Assembly: GCA_900315505.1 (NCBI GenBank)
Contig: OMZG01000007.1
Coordinates: forward strand, 1 to 64,000
Source of the DNA: an uncultured Lachnospiraceae bacterium
Lineage (GTDB): Bacteria; Bacillota; Clostridia; Lachnospirales; Lachnospiraceae
Reading direction: 5' to 3'
Length of the DNA stretch: 64,000 bases
Shown here: positions 7,227 through 16,934 of the stretch, piece after piece
Numbering within the stretch: position 1 is the stretch's first letter
How the letters are laid out: each line of letters starts with the position of its first letter
The notes under the pieces: model-generated
Seen by the model: only the letters and a program-made list of their open reading frames with translations
What the model was told of the DNA's origin: nothing
Database searches by the model: none
Translations under genes and position numbers: made by a program

Positions 7227-10200
7227 ATGAAAGAATTCAGATCACCCTTTTATGAGCTCGGGGAGATTCAGGAACTAAAGGAAAAATTAAACAAGGGCGG
7301 AATGTACGAGCTTTCCGGGATTCTCGACCAGGCGAAGGCACAGGCTGTACAGGCACTCGGATGGGATGTGCCGTGGAAGCTTGTTATTTTCGATGGAGAA
7401 AAGAAGGCACTGGAATTCGTAGATGAGTACAGGCATGTGGATGAGAATACTGAGTATTTTCCTGCGAAGGATGTGCTCTTCTACCAGTCTGATGTGAAGG
7501 GAAATACCCTGACAAGAGAGAGGATGCGGGTGTTCCGCGCGCTTTCGGAGAGCGATCATCTGACCATAGCCACGACTGTTGATGCGCTGATGAATATCCT
7601 GCCTCCGCTCGAGGAGCTGACGGATGCCGTGATAGAGCTGCATCCGGGCGACGAGGAGGACCCGTCCCGTCTGCAGAGAAAGCTTGTGGCGATGGGATAT
7701 GAGCCTGTCGCACAGGTGGAGGAGCCGGGGCAGTTTGCGTCAAGAGGAGGAATCATCGATGTTTTTTCTCTGACAGAGGACGCTCCGGTCAGGATAGAGT
7801 TCTGGGATACGGAGATAGATACGATCAGGACCTTCGATATCGGAAGTCAGAAGTCCGATGAGAATGTGGACTGTGCACGCATAGACCCGGCGATGGAATT
7901 CGTCCTGACGGATGACAAGAAGCAGAAGGGCCTGAAGCAGCTCGAAAAGGAGTACAGCACCCGGCACCAGAAGCTGCGTGATGAGATGAAGACGGAGGAG
8001 GCCTTTGCCCTGAAGACAATGTATGAGGACTTCAGGGATCTTGCCATGTCAGGGGACTATTCACAGGCGGACGGATTCCAGATGTATTTCGAGGATGAGC
8101 AGGCCGGGCTTCTCGACTATATACCGCAGAACGGGCTTATTTTCATAGATGAGCCGGCAAGGATAGCTGAGCAGGCGGGGATGGTAGAGAAGGAAGTCTC
8201 AGAGAGCATGATGAGGAGGGTGGAAAGCGGCTCCGCTCTTCCAGGGCAGCAACATATCCTCTTCGGCTCGCATGAGATCCTCGGAAAATGCGCGAACCGC
8301 ACGGGAGTCATGTTTGCGCAGATCGCAGGAAATACAGGCGCGATGAAGCCTGCCGGGCAGTATTATGTGCATCAGGTGTCAGTCACGAGCTATCAGAATT
8401 CCACGGATCTGCTCGAGAAGGAGATCGGGTTATATCGGAAGAAAAAGTACCGTATCTGTCTCATCACCTCATCCGAGACCAGAGGAAGGAAGCTTGCTGA
8501 TAATCTGGTACAGGACGGTCTGAACGTATTCTATTCGGATAAGGGAGAGTCAGCAATCCTGCCCGGACAGGTCATGGTGACGAGGGGATTCATCAGACGC
8601 GGGTACGAATTCCCGGATATCGCCTTTGTATATATTACCGAGGGTGACATTTTCGGCACGGCTACCAGGAGGAAAAAGAAGAGAAAAAGGCATACTGCCG
8701 GAACGGCCATTCAGAGTTTCGGAGAGCTCTCGCCTGGAGATTATGTGGTGCATGAGAACCACGGCCTCGGTATTTACGAGGGCATTAAGAAAATCGAGGT
8801 CGACGGTGTGGTCAAGGATTATCTCAAGATCTCCTATGCGGGCGATTCGAACCTGTATGTCCCGGTCACCAATCTCGATGTGCTCTCGAAGTACGGCAGC
8901 GTTGGCGACAAGAAGCCGAAGCTGAACTCGCTTAATGACAATTCATGGTCGAAGACGAAGTCAAGGGTTAAATCGGCTGTTGGCGAGGTGGCGAAGGAGC
9001 TTGTGGATCTGTATGCCCAGCGCCAGCAGAACAAGGGCTATGTGTATGGTCCGGACACTCCGTGGCAGAAGGAATTCGAGGATTCATTTCCATACGAGGA
9101 GACCGACAGCCAGATGCAGGCGATAGAGGATGTGAAGGCTGATATGGAAAGCCCGAAGATTATGGATCGCCTGATCTGCGGAGATGTGGGCTTCGGCAAG
9201 ACGGAGATAGCCATGAGAGCGGCCTTCAAGTCGGTTCAGGAGAACAAGCAGGTGGCATATCTTGTGCCTACGACGATACTCTGTCAGCAACATTATAATA
9301 ATTTTAAGGAGAGAATGAAAAATTACCCTGTAAATATCGAGATGCTGAGCCGTTTCAGGACTGCTGCCCAGAACAAAGAGACGATCCAGCGACTGAAAGA
9401 AGGCAGGGTAGACATCGTAATAGGAACTCACAGACTGCTGTCGAAGGACGTGGGATTCAAGGATCTCGGACTTCTCATAATCGATGAGGAGCAGAGATTC
9501 GGTGTAACGCATAAGGAAAAGATCAAGGAGATGAAGAAAAACGTCGATGTAATGTCTCTTTCCGCGACTCCGATACCGAGAACGCTTCACATGAGCATGT
9601 CCGGAATCCGCGACATGAGCCTGCTTCTCGATGCGCCGACTGACAGGGTTCCGATCCAGACCTTCGTATTCGAGCAGAATGACGAGATGGTGCGTGAGGC
9701 GATAGAGCGTGAGCTGGCGAGAGGCGGACAGGTATATTATGTGATAAATAAGGTCCGCCAGATAGCGGATGTGGCTGCGAAGATTCAGGACATGGTGCCG
9801 GATGCCGTGGTGGAATATGCCCACGGACAGATGCCGAAGAACCAGCTAGAGGAGATAATGACGGACTTCGTGAACCGGGATATAGATGTGCTGGTGGCGA
9901 CGACCATCATAGAGATAGGTCTTGATATCAGCAATGTAAATACGATCATCATCCACGATGCTGACCAGCTCGGACTTTCCCAGCTGTACCAGTTGCGCGG
10001 CAGGGTCGGAAGAAGCTCGCGGACAGCGTATGCTTTTCTTATGTACAGGCGTGACAAGGTGCTGAAGGAGGTAGCGGAGAAGCGTCTTGCTGCGATCAGG
10101 GAATTCACTGACCTCGGAAGCGGATACAAGATAGCCATGAGGGATCTGGAGATCCGCGGAGCCGGGAATATACTCGGCGAGGAGCAGTCGGGCCACATGG

Positions 10201-10769
10201 CATCAGTCGGATACGAGCTGTACTGCAAGCTGCTGAATGCCGCTGTAGCTAAGGAAAAGGGCCTGCCGGCCAGCGAGGATGAATTCGAGACAAATGTGGA
10301 TATCAGGCTCGATGCGTATATACCGTCATCATATATCAGGGATGACGAGACCAGGCTTGATATGTACAAGCGAATCAGCGCGATAGGCTCGGAGGATGAC
10401 AAGCAGGAGCTGCTTGAGGAGCTGATAGACAGGTTCGGAGACCCTGGAAAGGCAGTCATGAATCTGCTCGATGCAGCGCTTCTGCGGAATACAGCCCACA
10501 GGGCGTATATCACGAAGATAAAGCAGACCAATGAGAAGGTGACGCTTTCATTCTGGGAAAAGGCACGTATTGACGGCGCGCGTATTCCTGAGGTAGTGGA
10601 GGCCTTTTCTCCCTACCTTACCTTCGTGCTGTCCCGGCTCGAGCTGGTCCTCGATATGGGATTAAATAAGAAGTTCCCAAGGAAGGACTTTGTGTCATAT
10701 CTCATCGCTATATGTGAGAAAATATGCACGATCGAGCTGCCTGATGAAGAGAAAAATGAACAGACTTGA
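7227..10769 (+). CDS. mfd: Transcription-repair coupling factor
   Basis: 1180 aa from the ATG at 7227; the ATG at 7182 lies inside a palindromic repeat and its first residues (KKGPVPIFIF) are not Mfd-like. UvrB-homology N-terminus, then the CarD-like RNA-polymerase-interacting domain (SPGDYVVHENHGLGIYEG), then helicase motifs: Walker A GDVGFGKTEIA, DEEQRFGV, SATPIPRT, and QLRGRVGRSSR, plus the TRCF C-terminal domain. It displaces stalled RNA polymerase and recruits UvrA to lesions. The SD at 7227 is weak (AAGG, close to the ATG), so the start is not certain. Confidence 0.95.
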   Translation: MKEFRSPFYELGEIQELKEKLNKGGMYELSGILDQAKAQAVQALGWDVPWKLVIFDGEKKALEFVDEYRHVDENTEYFPAKDVLFYQSDVKGNTLTRERMRVFRALSESDHLTIATTVDALMNILPPLEELTDAVIELHPGDEEDPSRLQRKLVAMGYEPVAQVEEPGQFASRGGIIDVFSLTEDAPVRIEFWDTEIDTIRTFDIGSQKSDENVDCARIDPAMEFVLTDDKKQKGLKQLEKEYSTRHQKLRDEMKTEEAFALKTMYEDFRDLAMSGDYSQADGFQMYFEDEQAGLLDYIPQNGLIFIDEPARIAEQAGMVEKEVSESMMRRVESGSALPGQQHILFGSHEILGKCANRTGVMFAQIAGNTGAMKPAGQYYVHQVSVTSYQNSTDLLEKEIGLYRKKKYRICLITSSETRGRKLADNLVQDGLNVFYSDKGESAILPGQVMVTRGFIRRGYEFPDIAFVYITEGDIFGTATRRKKKRKRHTAGTAIQSFGELSPGDYVVHENHGLGIYEGIKKIEVDGVVKDYLKISYAGDSNLYVPVTNLDVLSKYGSVGDKKPKLNSLNDNSWSKTKSRVKSAVGEVAKELVDLYAQRQQNKGYVYGPDTPWQKEFEDSFPYEETDSQMQAIEDVKADMESPKIMDRLICGDVGFGKTEIAMRAAFKSVQENKQVAYLVPTTILCQQHYNNFKERMKNYPVNIEMLSRFRTAAQNKETIQRLKEGRVDIVIGTHRLLSKDVGFKDLGLLIIDEEQRFGVTHKEKIKEMKKNVDVMSLSATPIPRTLHMSMSGIRDMSLLLDAPTDRVPIQTFVFEQNDEMVREAIERELARGGQVYYVINKVRQIADVAAKIQDMVPDAVVEYAHGQMPKNQLEEIMTDFVNRDIDVLVATTIIEIGLDISNVNTIIIHDADQLGLSQLYQLRGRVGRSSRTAYAFLMYRRDKVLKEVAEKRLAAIREFTDLGSGYKIAMRDLEIRGAGNILGEEQSGHMASVGYELYCKLLNAAVAKEKGLPASEDEFETNVDIRLDAYIPSSYIRDDETRLDMYKRISAIGSEDDKQELLEELIDRFGDPGKAVMNLLDAALLRNTAHRAYITKIKQTNEKVTLSFWEKARIDGARIPEVVEAFSPYLTFVLSRLELVLDMGLNKKFPRKDFVSYLIAICEKICTIELPDEEKNEQT

Positions 10770-10794
10770 CAAATATTCAGAAACGTGCGACAAT
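10766..10794 (+). promoter_or_regulatory. Promoter of the Rrf2 gene, overlapping the mfd stop codon
   Basis: TTGACA (10766-10771), 17-base spacer, GACAAT (10789-10794). The -35 box contains the mfd TGA. Confidence 0.55.
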
Positions 10795-10838
10795 AACATA
10801 ATATCCCATAGAATCTGTAGGAATAGTAGGAGATATAT

Positions 10839-11267
10839 ATGACAGTCAGTACAAGAGGAAGGTATGCGCTGCGGGTGATGGTGGATCTCGCAGAGCATGA
10901 CAATGGAGAGTTCATCCCGCTTTCGGATATAGCGGATAGGCAGGAAATCTCAGAGAAATATCTGGAGTCGATAGTGGCGATGCTGTCGAAGAGCGGATTC
11001 GTACAGTCACTCCGCGGCAAGGGCGGTGGCTACAGGCTTGCGAAAAAGCCTGAGGAGTACACCATCCGTGATATTCTCGAGGTGACAGAGGGCTCACTCG
11101 AGCCGGTACCGAATCTGAATAATGCAGACGAGGGCATGAGAGCGTCAGTGTGTAGAGAGATGGACATGTGGCGCGGCCTGTACAAGGCTATCACGGATTA
11201 CCTTGATTCCGTGACCATCAGGGACATTGCAGGCACAGAGATAGGGCAGTATGACTTCGTGATCTGA
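10839..11267 (+). CDS. Rrf2-family transcriptional regulator lacking the Fe-S cysteines
   Basis: 142 aa with AGGAG well placed before the ATG. The winged HTH is typical of Rrf2/IscR (STRGRYALRVMVDLAEH, ISEKYLESIVAMLSKSGFVQSLRGKGGGYRLAK). IscR/CymR-like members sense through a three-Cys cluster or partner binding; here the corresponding stretch (about residues 92-110) carries only one Cys (SVCREMDMW), so an Fe-S cluster is unlikely. It may act like CymR through a protein partner. No nif/isc genes are adjacent. Regulon unknown. Confidence 0.85.
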   Translation: MTVSTRGRYALRVMVDLAEHDNGEFIPLSDIADRQEISEKYLESIVAMLSKSGFVQSLRGKGGGYRLAKKPEEYTIRDILEVTEGSLEPVPNLNNADEGMRASVCREMDMWRGLYKAITDYLDSVTIRDIAGTEIGQYDFVI

Positions 11268-11272
11268 GTTAC

Positions 11273-11301
11273 TTGTATATTTTTATCAAACGTGTTATCA
11301 T
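11273..11301 (+). promoter_or_regulatory. Promoter of secA
   Basis: TTGTAT, 17-base spacer, TATCAT (11296-11301). AGGAGA at 11342 is an SD with long spacing to the ATG at 11360. Confidence 0.6.
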
Positions 11302-11359
11302 ATATCCTAATTGGCTTCTTTGGTAAAGCTTTTTCTTATAAAGGAGATAAGATACACAG

Positions 11360-13951
11360 ATGAGTATAGCAAGCAAGATATTTGGTACGCACAGTCAGCA
11401 TGAGCTGCGCCGTATCCGCCCTATAGTAGACAAGATCGAGAGCTATCGTGATGAGATGCACAGTCTCTCAGACGAAGAACTCAAAGCTAAGACTCCATAC
11501 TTCAAGGAGCAGCTCGCAAATGGCAAGACTCTTGATGATATCCTTCCTGAGGCATACGCAGTAGTCCGCGAGGCTGCGAAGCGTACACTCGGAATGGAGC
11601 ACTTCCGGGTACAGCTGATCGGTGGCATCATTCTTCATCAGGGCCGTATCGCAGAGATGAAGACCGGTGAAGGAAAAACCCTCGTATGTACTCTTCCGGC
11701 ATACCTCAATGCCCTGGAGGGTAAGGGCGTGCATGTAGTTACAGTCAATGACTACCTGGCAAAGCGTGATGCAGAATGGATGGGCGCCGTTCATGAATTC
11801 CTTGGCCTTACAGTAGGCTGTGTCTTAAATGACATGGACAAGGAAGAGCGTCAGGCTGCATACAATTGCGACATCACTTATATTACTAATAATGAACTCG
11901 GCTTTGACTATCTTCGTGACAACATGGTAGTCAGAAAAGAGGACATGGTTCAGAGAGGCCTTCATTACGCCATCATCGATGAGGTCGATTCGGTACTTAT
12001 CGATGAAGCACGTACACCTCTTATCATTTCAGGCCAGAGCGGCAAATCAACCAAGCTTTATGAAATGTGCGATGTGCTTGTCCGCCAGATGGAACGAGGC
12101 AAGGATCTTCCGGAGTATTCCAAGATGGATGCCATCATGGGGATCGAGCAGGAGGAGACCGGAGACTACATCGTAGGCGAGAAGGACAAGGTCGTAAACC
12201 TCACCCAGCGTGGAATCAAGAAGGTTGAGGAATTTTTCCATATAGACAATTTAGCAGATCCGGAGAACCTCGAGATCCAGCATAATGTGATACTGGCTAT
12301 CAGAGCGCATGAGCTCATGCACCGTGATCAGGATTATGTGGTAAAGGACGACGAGGTCCTCATAGTAGATGACTTCACAGGACGTATCATGCCGGGCCGT
12401 CGTTATTCTGATGGACTGCATCAGGCTATTGAGGCCAAAGAGCATGTCAAGATCAAGCGTGAGAGCATGACTCTTGCCGATATCACCTTCCAGAATTTCT
12501 TCAATAAATATGACAAGAAGGCCGGTATGACAGGTACTGCTCTTACAGAGGAGCAGGAGTTCCGTGATATCTACGGAATGGACGTTATCGAGATTCCTAC
12601 GAACAAGCCTGTCATCCGTATTGACCATGATGATGCGGTATATAAGACGGAGAAAGAGAAGTTCGACGCAGTCGTCGAGGAAGTGAAGAAGTCCTACGAG
12701 AAGGGACAGCCGGTACTTGTAGGTACGATCACCATCGATGTATCAGAGCATGTGTCAAAGCTCCTGAATAAAGAAGGAATCCCGCATGAGGTCCTGAATG
12801 CGAAGAACCACGAGAAGGAAGCAGAGATCGTAGCTCAGGCCGGAATCCACGGTCATGTGACTATTGCGACAAATATGGCCGGCCGTGGTACCGATATCAA
12901 GATCGATGATGAGGCCCGTGCGGCAGGCGGTCTGAAGATCATAGGTACAGAGCGACACGAGTCAAGACGTATTGATAATCAGCTCCGTGGACGAGCAGGA
13001 CGTCAGGGAGATCCGGGTGAGTCACAGTTCTTCATTTCTCTTGAAGACAATCTCATGAGACTCTTCGGTTCAGAGAGACTGATAAAGGTATTCGAGTCAC
13101 TGGGAATCCCGGAGGGTGAGCAGATACACCACAAGATGCTCACAAGCGCGATTGAGCACGCACAGGAGAAGATCGAGAGCAACAACTTCTCAATCCGTAA
13201 GAATCTTCTCGAGTATGATGAGGTAAATAACGACCAGAGAGAGCTCGTGTACAAGCAGAGACGCAGGGTTCTCGATGGTGAGGATATGCATGACCAGATC
13301 AGGGCAATGATCGATGAGCAGATCAGATCTCTCGTAGAGAAGGTCATAAATGACGGTATCAACCGTGATGAGTGGGATCTCAACGAGCTGAACCGTATTC
13401 TCCTCGATGAGATACCGATGAAGCCTGTTACAGAGGATTATCTGGAGCAGCATTCGATAAAGACTGTGTCAGATCTCGAGGACAGGCTGATCGAGGATGC
13501 GTACGAGCTGTATGATCAGAAGGAAGCGGAAGCACCTGAGGAGGTTGACTTCCATGAGATAGAGCGAGTGGTTCTTCTCCGTGCCATTGACCAGCACTGG
13601 ATGGAAGAGATCGACAACATGGAACAGCTGCGCCAGAGCATCGGTCTTCAGGCATACGGCCAGAGGAATCCTATCGATGAGTACAAGGCCCAGTCATATG
13701 AGATGATGGATGCCATGAATGAGGCAATCCGTCATGATACAGTCATGATGATGTTCCGTGTACGTTTTGAGAAGCAGATCGAGCGTGAGGAGGTAGCAAA
13801 ACCTACCGGCACGAACAAGGATGACGGCCCGTCACAGTCAGGCCCGAAGCGCCGCAAGGCTCCGAAGATCTATCCGAATGATCCATGCCCATGTGGCAGC
13901 GGTCTTAAGTACAAGAACTGCCACGGCAAGAAGATATACGGAAATAAATAA
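11360..13951 (+). CDS. secA: Protein translocase ATPase SecA
   Basis: 863 aa, full length. Walker A in [15 protein letters not shown](V), GTDIKI and [11 protein letters not shown] helicase motifs, the preprotein cross-linking and scaffold regions, and a C-terminal SEC-C zinc tail ([16 protein letters not shown]) that binds SecB or ribosomes. It drives Sec-dependent export at the membrane. In most Firmicutes prfB follows secA; here the next gene is licD-like, with the stop and start sharing one base (TAATG). Confidence 0.98.
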   Translation: MSIASKIFGTHSQHELRRIRPIVDKIESYRDEMHSLSDEELKAKTPYFKEQLANGKTLDDILPEAYAVVREAAKRTLGMEHFRVQLIGGIILHQGRIAEMKTGEGKTLVCTLPAYLNALEGKGVHVVTVNDYLAKRDAEWMGAVHEFLGLTVGCVLNDMDKEERQAAYNCDITYITNNELGFDYLRDNMVVRKEDMVQRGLHYAIIDEVDSVLIDEARTPLIISGQSGKSTKLYEMCDVLVRQMERGKDLPEYSKMDAIMGIEQEETGDYIVGEKDKVVNLTQRGIKKVEEFFHIDNLADPENLEIQHNVILAIRAHELMHRDQDYVVKDDEVLIVDDFTGRIMPGRRYSDGLHQAIEAKEHVKIKRESMTLADITFQNFFNKYDKKAGMTGTALTEEQEFRDIYGMDVIEIPTNKPVIRIDHDDAVYKTEKEKFDAVVEEVKKSYEKGQPVLVGTITIDVSEHVSKLLNKEGIPHEVLNAKNHEKEAEIVAQAGIHGHVTIATNMAGRGTDIKIDDEARAAGGLKIIGTERHESRRIDNQLRGRAGRQGDPGESQFFISLEDNLMRLFGSERLIKVFESLGIPEGEQIHHKMLTSAIEHAQEKIESNNFSIRKNLLEYDEVNNDQRELVYKQRRRVLDGEDMHDQIRAMIDEQIRSLVEKVINDGINRDEWDLNELNRILLDEIPMKPVTEDYLEQHSIKTVSDLEDRLIEDAYELYDQKEAEAPEEVDFHEIERVVLLRAIDQHWMEEIDNMEQLRQSIGLQAYGQRNPIDEYKAQSYEMMDAMNEAIRHDTVMMMFRVRFEKQIEREEVAKPTGTNKDDGPSQSGPKRRKAPKIYPNDPCPCGSGLKYKNCHGKKIYGNK

Positions 13952-15111
13952 TGAGCGTAGAAGAGGAACTGCAGGTTGTAGAGAAGATAAGCACAGCCCT
14001 TGCGGAAATGATTTCTATCCAGGGAGATATGATAAAGTCCCTGACAGAGAAGGTGAATGCCCAGCAGGCGCTTATAATGCAGCTGGGTGAGAACCAGAAG
14101 CGGCTTCTCACTGAGATCACTGTGGGCCAGCACAAGACAGAGGCGGCTCAGGACAATCTCTTTGATACGATTGTCGGAGCCAGCGGCAGTAGTGATAATA
14201 TCCGGGATATTTTCATGAATATGCCGAAGGCAGTCGGAAAGGACAGACTCTGGCAGCTTATTACCGCAGAGACTCTGAATGGCCTTAATAGAGAGTGCAG
14301 ACGCTCAAAATCAGGGATGTTCCTCATGTATGGCACACTCATCGGAGCTATCAGGCACGCGGGCTTCATACCGTGGGATGATGACATAGATGTAGGGATG
14401 AGGTACGCGGATTTCGTCAGACTCTATGAGCATATGACGGAAGAAAAGGATGATGAGCGCTCCGTCAGAGTACAGGTGTCATACAATTCCAGAACGCGCT
14501 CAGTACAGTGCAGGGCAGTGTCTGACAATCCGTCCATACCGGAATGCGGGGCATTCACAGATATATATGTGCTCAGGTATCTGACAGACAGCTCAGAGGA
14601 TACACGCAGGAGGCTGATCGCAGAGCGGCGGCAGCTGAATGAGCGGTTTGGACAGCTGAATGATAAGTATGCAGAACTTTTTGCAGAGAAGCCCGAGATA
14701 GAGATCCCTGAGAACGCGATAATCCTGGACAGAGACTGTGACATCAGCGTGTATGATGAAGCGGCCGTCGAGGCAGCGGAGATAGCCCGTGGGGCTGAGC
14801 AGCAGCTTATAGATATGGGTATGGTAAGCAGGGAAGCTGCCACAGATACACTCGGACACTGTATTTTTACCTATGATGAGGAAATGGAGCTCATCAGGAC
14901 TGATGATGTTTTTCCTCTTGCTGAGGCAGAGTTCGAGGGGGAAAGGTATCATATTCCGCGGAATTATGACGAGGTTCTCGGGAATGTCTATGGCAACTAT
15001 ATGTCGCTTCCACATGATATGCATATCGGGCATTCAGATATAGCCCTGAGCTATGATGATCTGAAGGCAATATATGAATCTGCAAGGGCTGCCAATTACA
15101 ATCCAAAATGA
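13951..15111 (+). CDS. LicD-family phosphotransferase with N-terminal coiled coil
   Basis: 386 aa; the start shares a base with the secA stop. Residues about 1-70 are predicted coiled coil. The LicD signature follows (FLMYGTLIGAIRHAGFIPWDDDIDVGM), with the DDDID acidic cluster binding metal and nucleotide. LicD enzymes add phosphocholine or related phospho-ligands to surface glycans. A charged insertion (about 220-290) separates the catalytic part from a C-terminal segment (YHIPRNYDEVLGNVYGNYM) that is also LicD-typical. Acceptor and ligand are unknown; the polysaccharide locus at 26-43 kb could supply the acceptor. A strong terminator follows. Confidence 0.85.
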   Translation: MSVEEELQVVEKISTALAEMISIQGDMIKSLTEKVNAQQALIMQLGENQKRLLTEITVGQHKTEAAQDNLFDTIVGASGSSDNIRDIFMNMPKAVGKDRLWQLITAETLNGLNRECRRSKSGMFLMYGTLIGAIRHAGFIPWDDDIDVGMRYADFVRLYEHMTEEKDDERSVRVQVSYNSRTRSVQCRAVSDNPSIPECGAFTDIYVLRYLTDSSEDTRRRLIAERRQLNERFGQLNDKYAELFAEKPEIEIPENAIILDRDCDISVYDEAAVEAAEIARGAEQQLIDMGMVSREAATDTLGHCIFTYDEEMELIRTDDVFPLAEAEFEGERYHIPRNYDEVLGNVYGNYMSLPHDMHIGHSDIALSYDDLKAIYESARAANYNPK

Positions 15112-15126
15112 TGAGACGGTAGGCGC

Positions 15127-15169
15127 GCCGGGTTTTGTGCAAGTTGCACAAAACCCGGCCTATTTTTTT
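15127..15169 (+). terminator. Strong intrinsic terminator of the secA-licD operon
   Basis: Perfect 14-base stem starting GCCGGGTTTTGTGC, loop AAGTT, followed by CTATTTTTTT. Confidence 0.95.
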
Positions 15170-15200
15170 GCACAACTTTAACAAAGTTGCAATCAGGGTA

Positions 15201-15229
15201 TTGAAAACGTTTCCAAATCGTGGTACATT
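15201..15229 (+). promoter_or_regulatory. Promoter of the maltodextrin operon
   Basis: TTGAAA (15201-15206), 17-base spacer, TACATT (15224-15229) preceded by TGG, an extended -10. The -35 overlaps the first operator. Confidence 0.6.
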
Positions 15230-15299
15230 ATACCTATCAAAGGAAACGTTTCCAAGCATGTGACAGTAGCGAAGTAACGTTTCCAAAAGAAACGTTATC
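15203..15299. promoter_or_regulatory. Four LacI-type operator palindromes upstream of the maltodextrin SBP gene
   Basis: Sites share the AACGTT core: GAAAACGTTTCC (15203-15214), GGAAACGTTTCC (15242-15253, a perfect palindrome), AGTAACGTTTCC (15273-15284) and AGAAACGTTATC (15288-15299). Centre spacings are 39, 31 and 15 bases. One covers the -35 and three lie at or after the likely start site, fitting repression. The LacI-family regulator encoded at 20202 is the obvious candidate; CcpA is an alternative. Confidence 0.8.
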
Positions 15300-15335
15300 A
15301 ATATAACATGAATTCAGAATGGAGGATTCAGAAAC

Positions 15336-16703
15336 ATGAAAAAGAGGTTAGTAACAGTGCTCCTCTGTGGAGCAATGGCAGTTACAGCATTAGCTGGCTG
15401 CGGTGGATCAAAGAGCAGTTCATCAGGCAGCTCTGCATCAGGCTCAGGTACAGCAAAGAAGGCATCAGGCGGATCAGTTTACTACCTGAACTTCAAGCCG
15501 GAAGCAGACGAGCAGTGGCAGGCACTCGCCAAGGAGTACACAAAGGAGACAGGAGTAGACGTAAAGGTAGTTACAGCAGCATCTGGTACATATGAGCAGC
15601 AGCTCACATCAGAGATGGCAAAGAAGGATGCTCCTACACTCTTCCAGGTAAACGGACCTGTAGGTCTTGCAAACTGGAAGGACTACTGCGATGATATGTC
15701 TCAGTCAGAGATCTACAAGCACATGAAGGACGGCACAGATTCATTCGTTCTCAAGGATGGCGACAAGGTAGACGGAATCGCATACGTTATCGAGACATAC
15801 GGAATCATCTACAACAAGACATTACTTGACAAGTATTGCAAGCTTGACGGCGCAAAGATTTCAAAGCCGGAGGATATCAATAATTTCGCTACGCTTAAGG
15901 CAGTAGCAGATGACATCCAGGCAAGAAAAGATGAGCTCGGAGTCAAGGGCGCATTCACATCAGCAGGTATGGATTCATCTTCAGACTGGAGATTCAAGAC
16001 ACATCTTGCAAACCTTCCTATCTACTATGAGTATCAGAAAGAAGGAGAGACAGATACAGATGCTATCAAGGGCGATTACCTTGACAACTTCAAGCAGATC
16101 TGGGATCTCTACCTTACAGATTCTACCTGCAAGCCAACCGAGATCGCTGCAAAGACAAGCGATGATGCTAACTCAGAGTTCAACAATGGCGAGGCAGTAT
16201 TCTATCAGAATGGTACATGGGCTTACTCAGATATCCAGAAGGCTGGAAAGCTCAAGGATGATGAGCTCGGAATGCTTCCTATCTACATCGGTGTAGACGG
16301 TGAAGAGAATCAGGGTCTCTGCACAGGTTCAGAGAACTACTGGTGCGTAAACAGCCAGGCAAGCGATGCTGACAAGCAGGCTACATACGACTTCCTCAAC
16401 TGGGTTATCACTTCAGATCAGGGCCGTGATGCAGTTGCAAACCAGATGGGCTTCGTTACACCGTTCGATACCTTCACAGACAAGTACGAGACAACAAATC
16501 CGCTTGTTAAGATCGCTAACGACTATGTAGCAAACGGCAAGACTCCTGTATCATGGAACTTCACCACAATGCCATCAGAGGAGTGGAAGAATCAGCTTGG
16601 TTCTGCCATGACATCATATGCTGAGGGCAAGGCCAAGTGGGATGCAGTTGTAAAGGCCTTCGTAGACAACTGGAAGACAGAGAAGGCTGCAACAGCTGAA
16701 TAA
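15336..16703 (+). CDS. Maltodextrin ABC transporter substrate-binding lipoprotein
   Basis: 455 aa. Lipoprotein signal MKKRLVTVLLCGAMAVTALAGC with the modified Cys at 21-22, then a Ser/Gly linker and a family 1 extracellular solute-binding fold. Residues such as GIAYVIETYGIIYNK and GTWAYSDI match sugar-binding proteins. With MalF/MalG-type permeases and MalQ downstream, maltodextrin is the likely ligand. It is followed by a terminator-like hairpin before the permeases, which would keep the binding protein more abundant than the membrane parts. Confidence 0.9.
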   Translation: MKKRLVTVLLCGAMAVTALAGCGGSKSSSSGSSASGSGTAKKASGGSVYYLNFKPEADEQWQALAKEYTKETGVDVKVVTAASGTYEQQLTSEMAKKDAPTLFQVNGPVGLANWKDYCDDMSQSEIYKHMKDGTDSFVLKDGDKVDGIAYVIETYGIIYNKTLLDKYCKLDGAKISKPEDINNFATLKAVADDIQARKDELGVKGAFTSAGMDSSSDWRFKTHLANLPIYYEYQKEGETDTDAIKGDYLDNFKQIWDLYLTDSTCKPTEIAAKTSDDANSEFNNGEAVFYQNGTWAYSDIQKAGKLKDDELGMLPIYIGVDGEENQGLCTGSENYWCVNSQASDADKQATYDFLNWVITSDQGRDAVANQMGFVTPFDTFTDKYETTNPLVKIANDYVANGKTPVSWNFTTMPSEEWKNQLGSAMTSYAEGKAKWDAVVKAFVDNWKTEKAATAE

Positions 16704-16783
16704 TTAAAATAGCGTTCTTCTTCATAAACAATATCTCATATTAAAAGCTGCGAAAACCTCCTTCAATTCGCAGCGGACCAATA

Positions 16784-16820
16784 CGGGCGGATGACAACCA
16801 CCGTCATCTGCCCGATTTTT
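16784..16820 (+). terminator. Intra-operon terminator between the binding protein and the permeases
   Basis: 12-base arms (CGGGCGGATGAC / GTCATCTGCCCG, one wobble), 7-base loop, then ATTTTT. A weaker hairpin GCTGCGAA / TTCGCAGC (16747-16774) precedes it. Probably partial, to set transcript ratios. Confidence 0.8.
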
Positions 16821-16841
16821 GTCGAAAATTTTAATAGTATT

Positions 16842-16874
16842 TTTTCAGAAAAAAAGATGATGATTTTCTGAAAA
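16842..16874. repeat. AT-rich inverted repeat upstream of malF-like gene
   Basis: TTTTCAGAAAA / TTTTCTGAAAA arms, 11 bases each, with an 11-base centre. It lies 60 bases before the permease start. Could stabilise the processed 3' mRNA or bind a regulator. Confidence 0.45.
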
Positions 16875-16934
16875 TATATTATTATAAAAAAGGAACCCGT
16901 TGTTTTACAAAATTTATAGAAAGGGAAACGACAA

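Noticed and set aside
8834-10531. Long antisense reading frames on the minus strand of mfd (for example 9084-9824 and 9785-10531)
   Set aside because: They are codon-bias shadows: no SD, no recognisable domains, and fully covered by mfd.
15170-15200. TTTAACAAAGTTGCAA palindrome-like bases as a further operator
   Set aside because: It lacks the AACGTT core shared by the four sites, and may just be an echo of the terminator arms.
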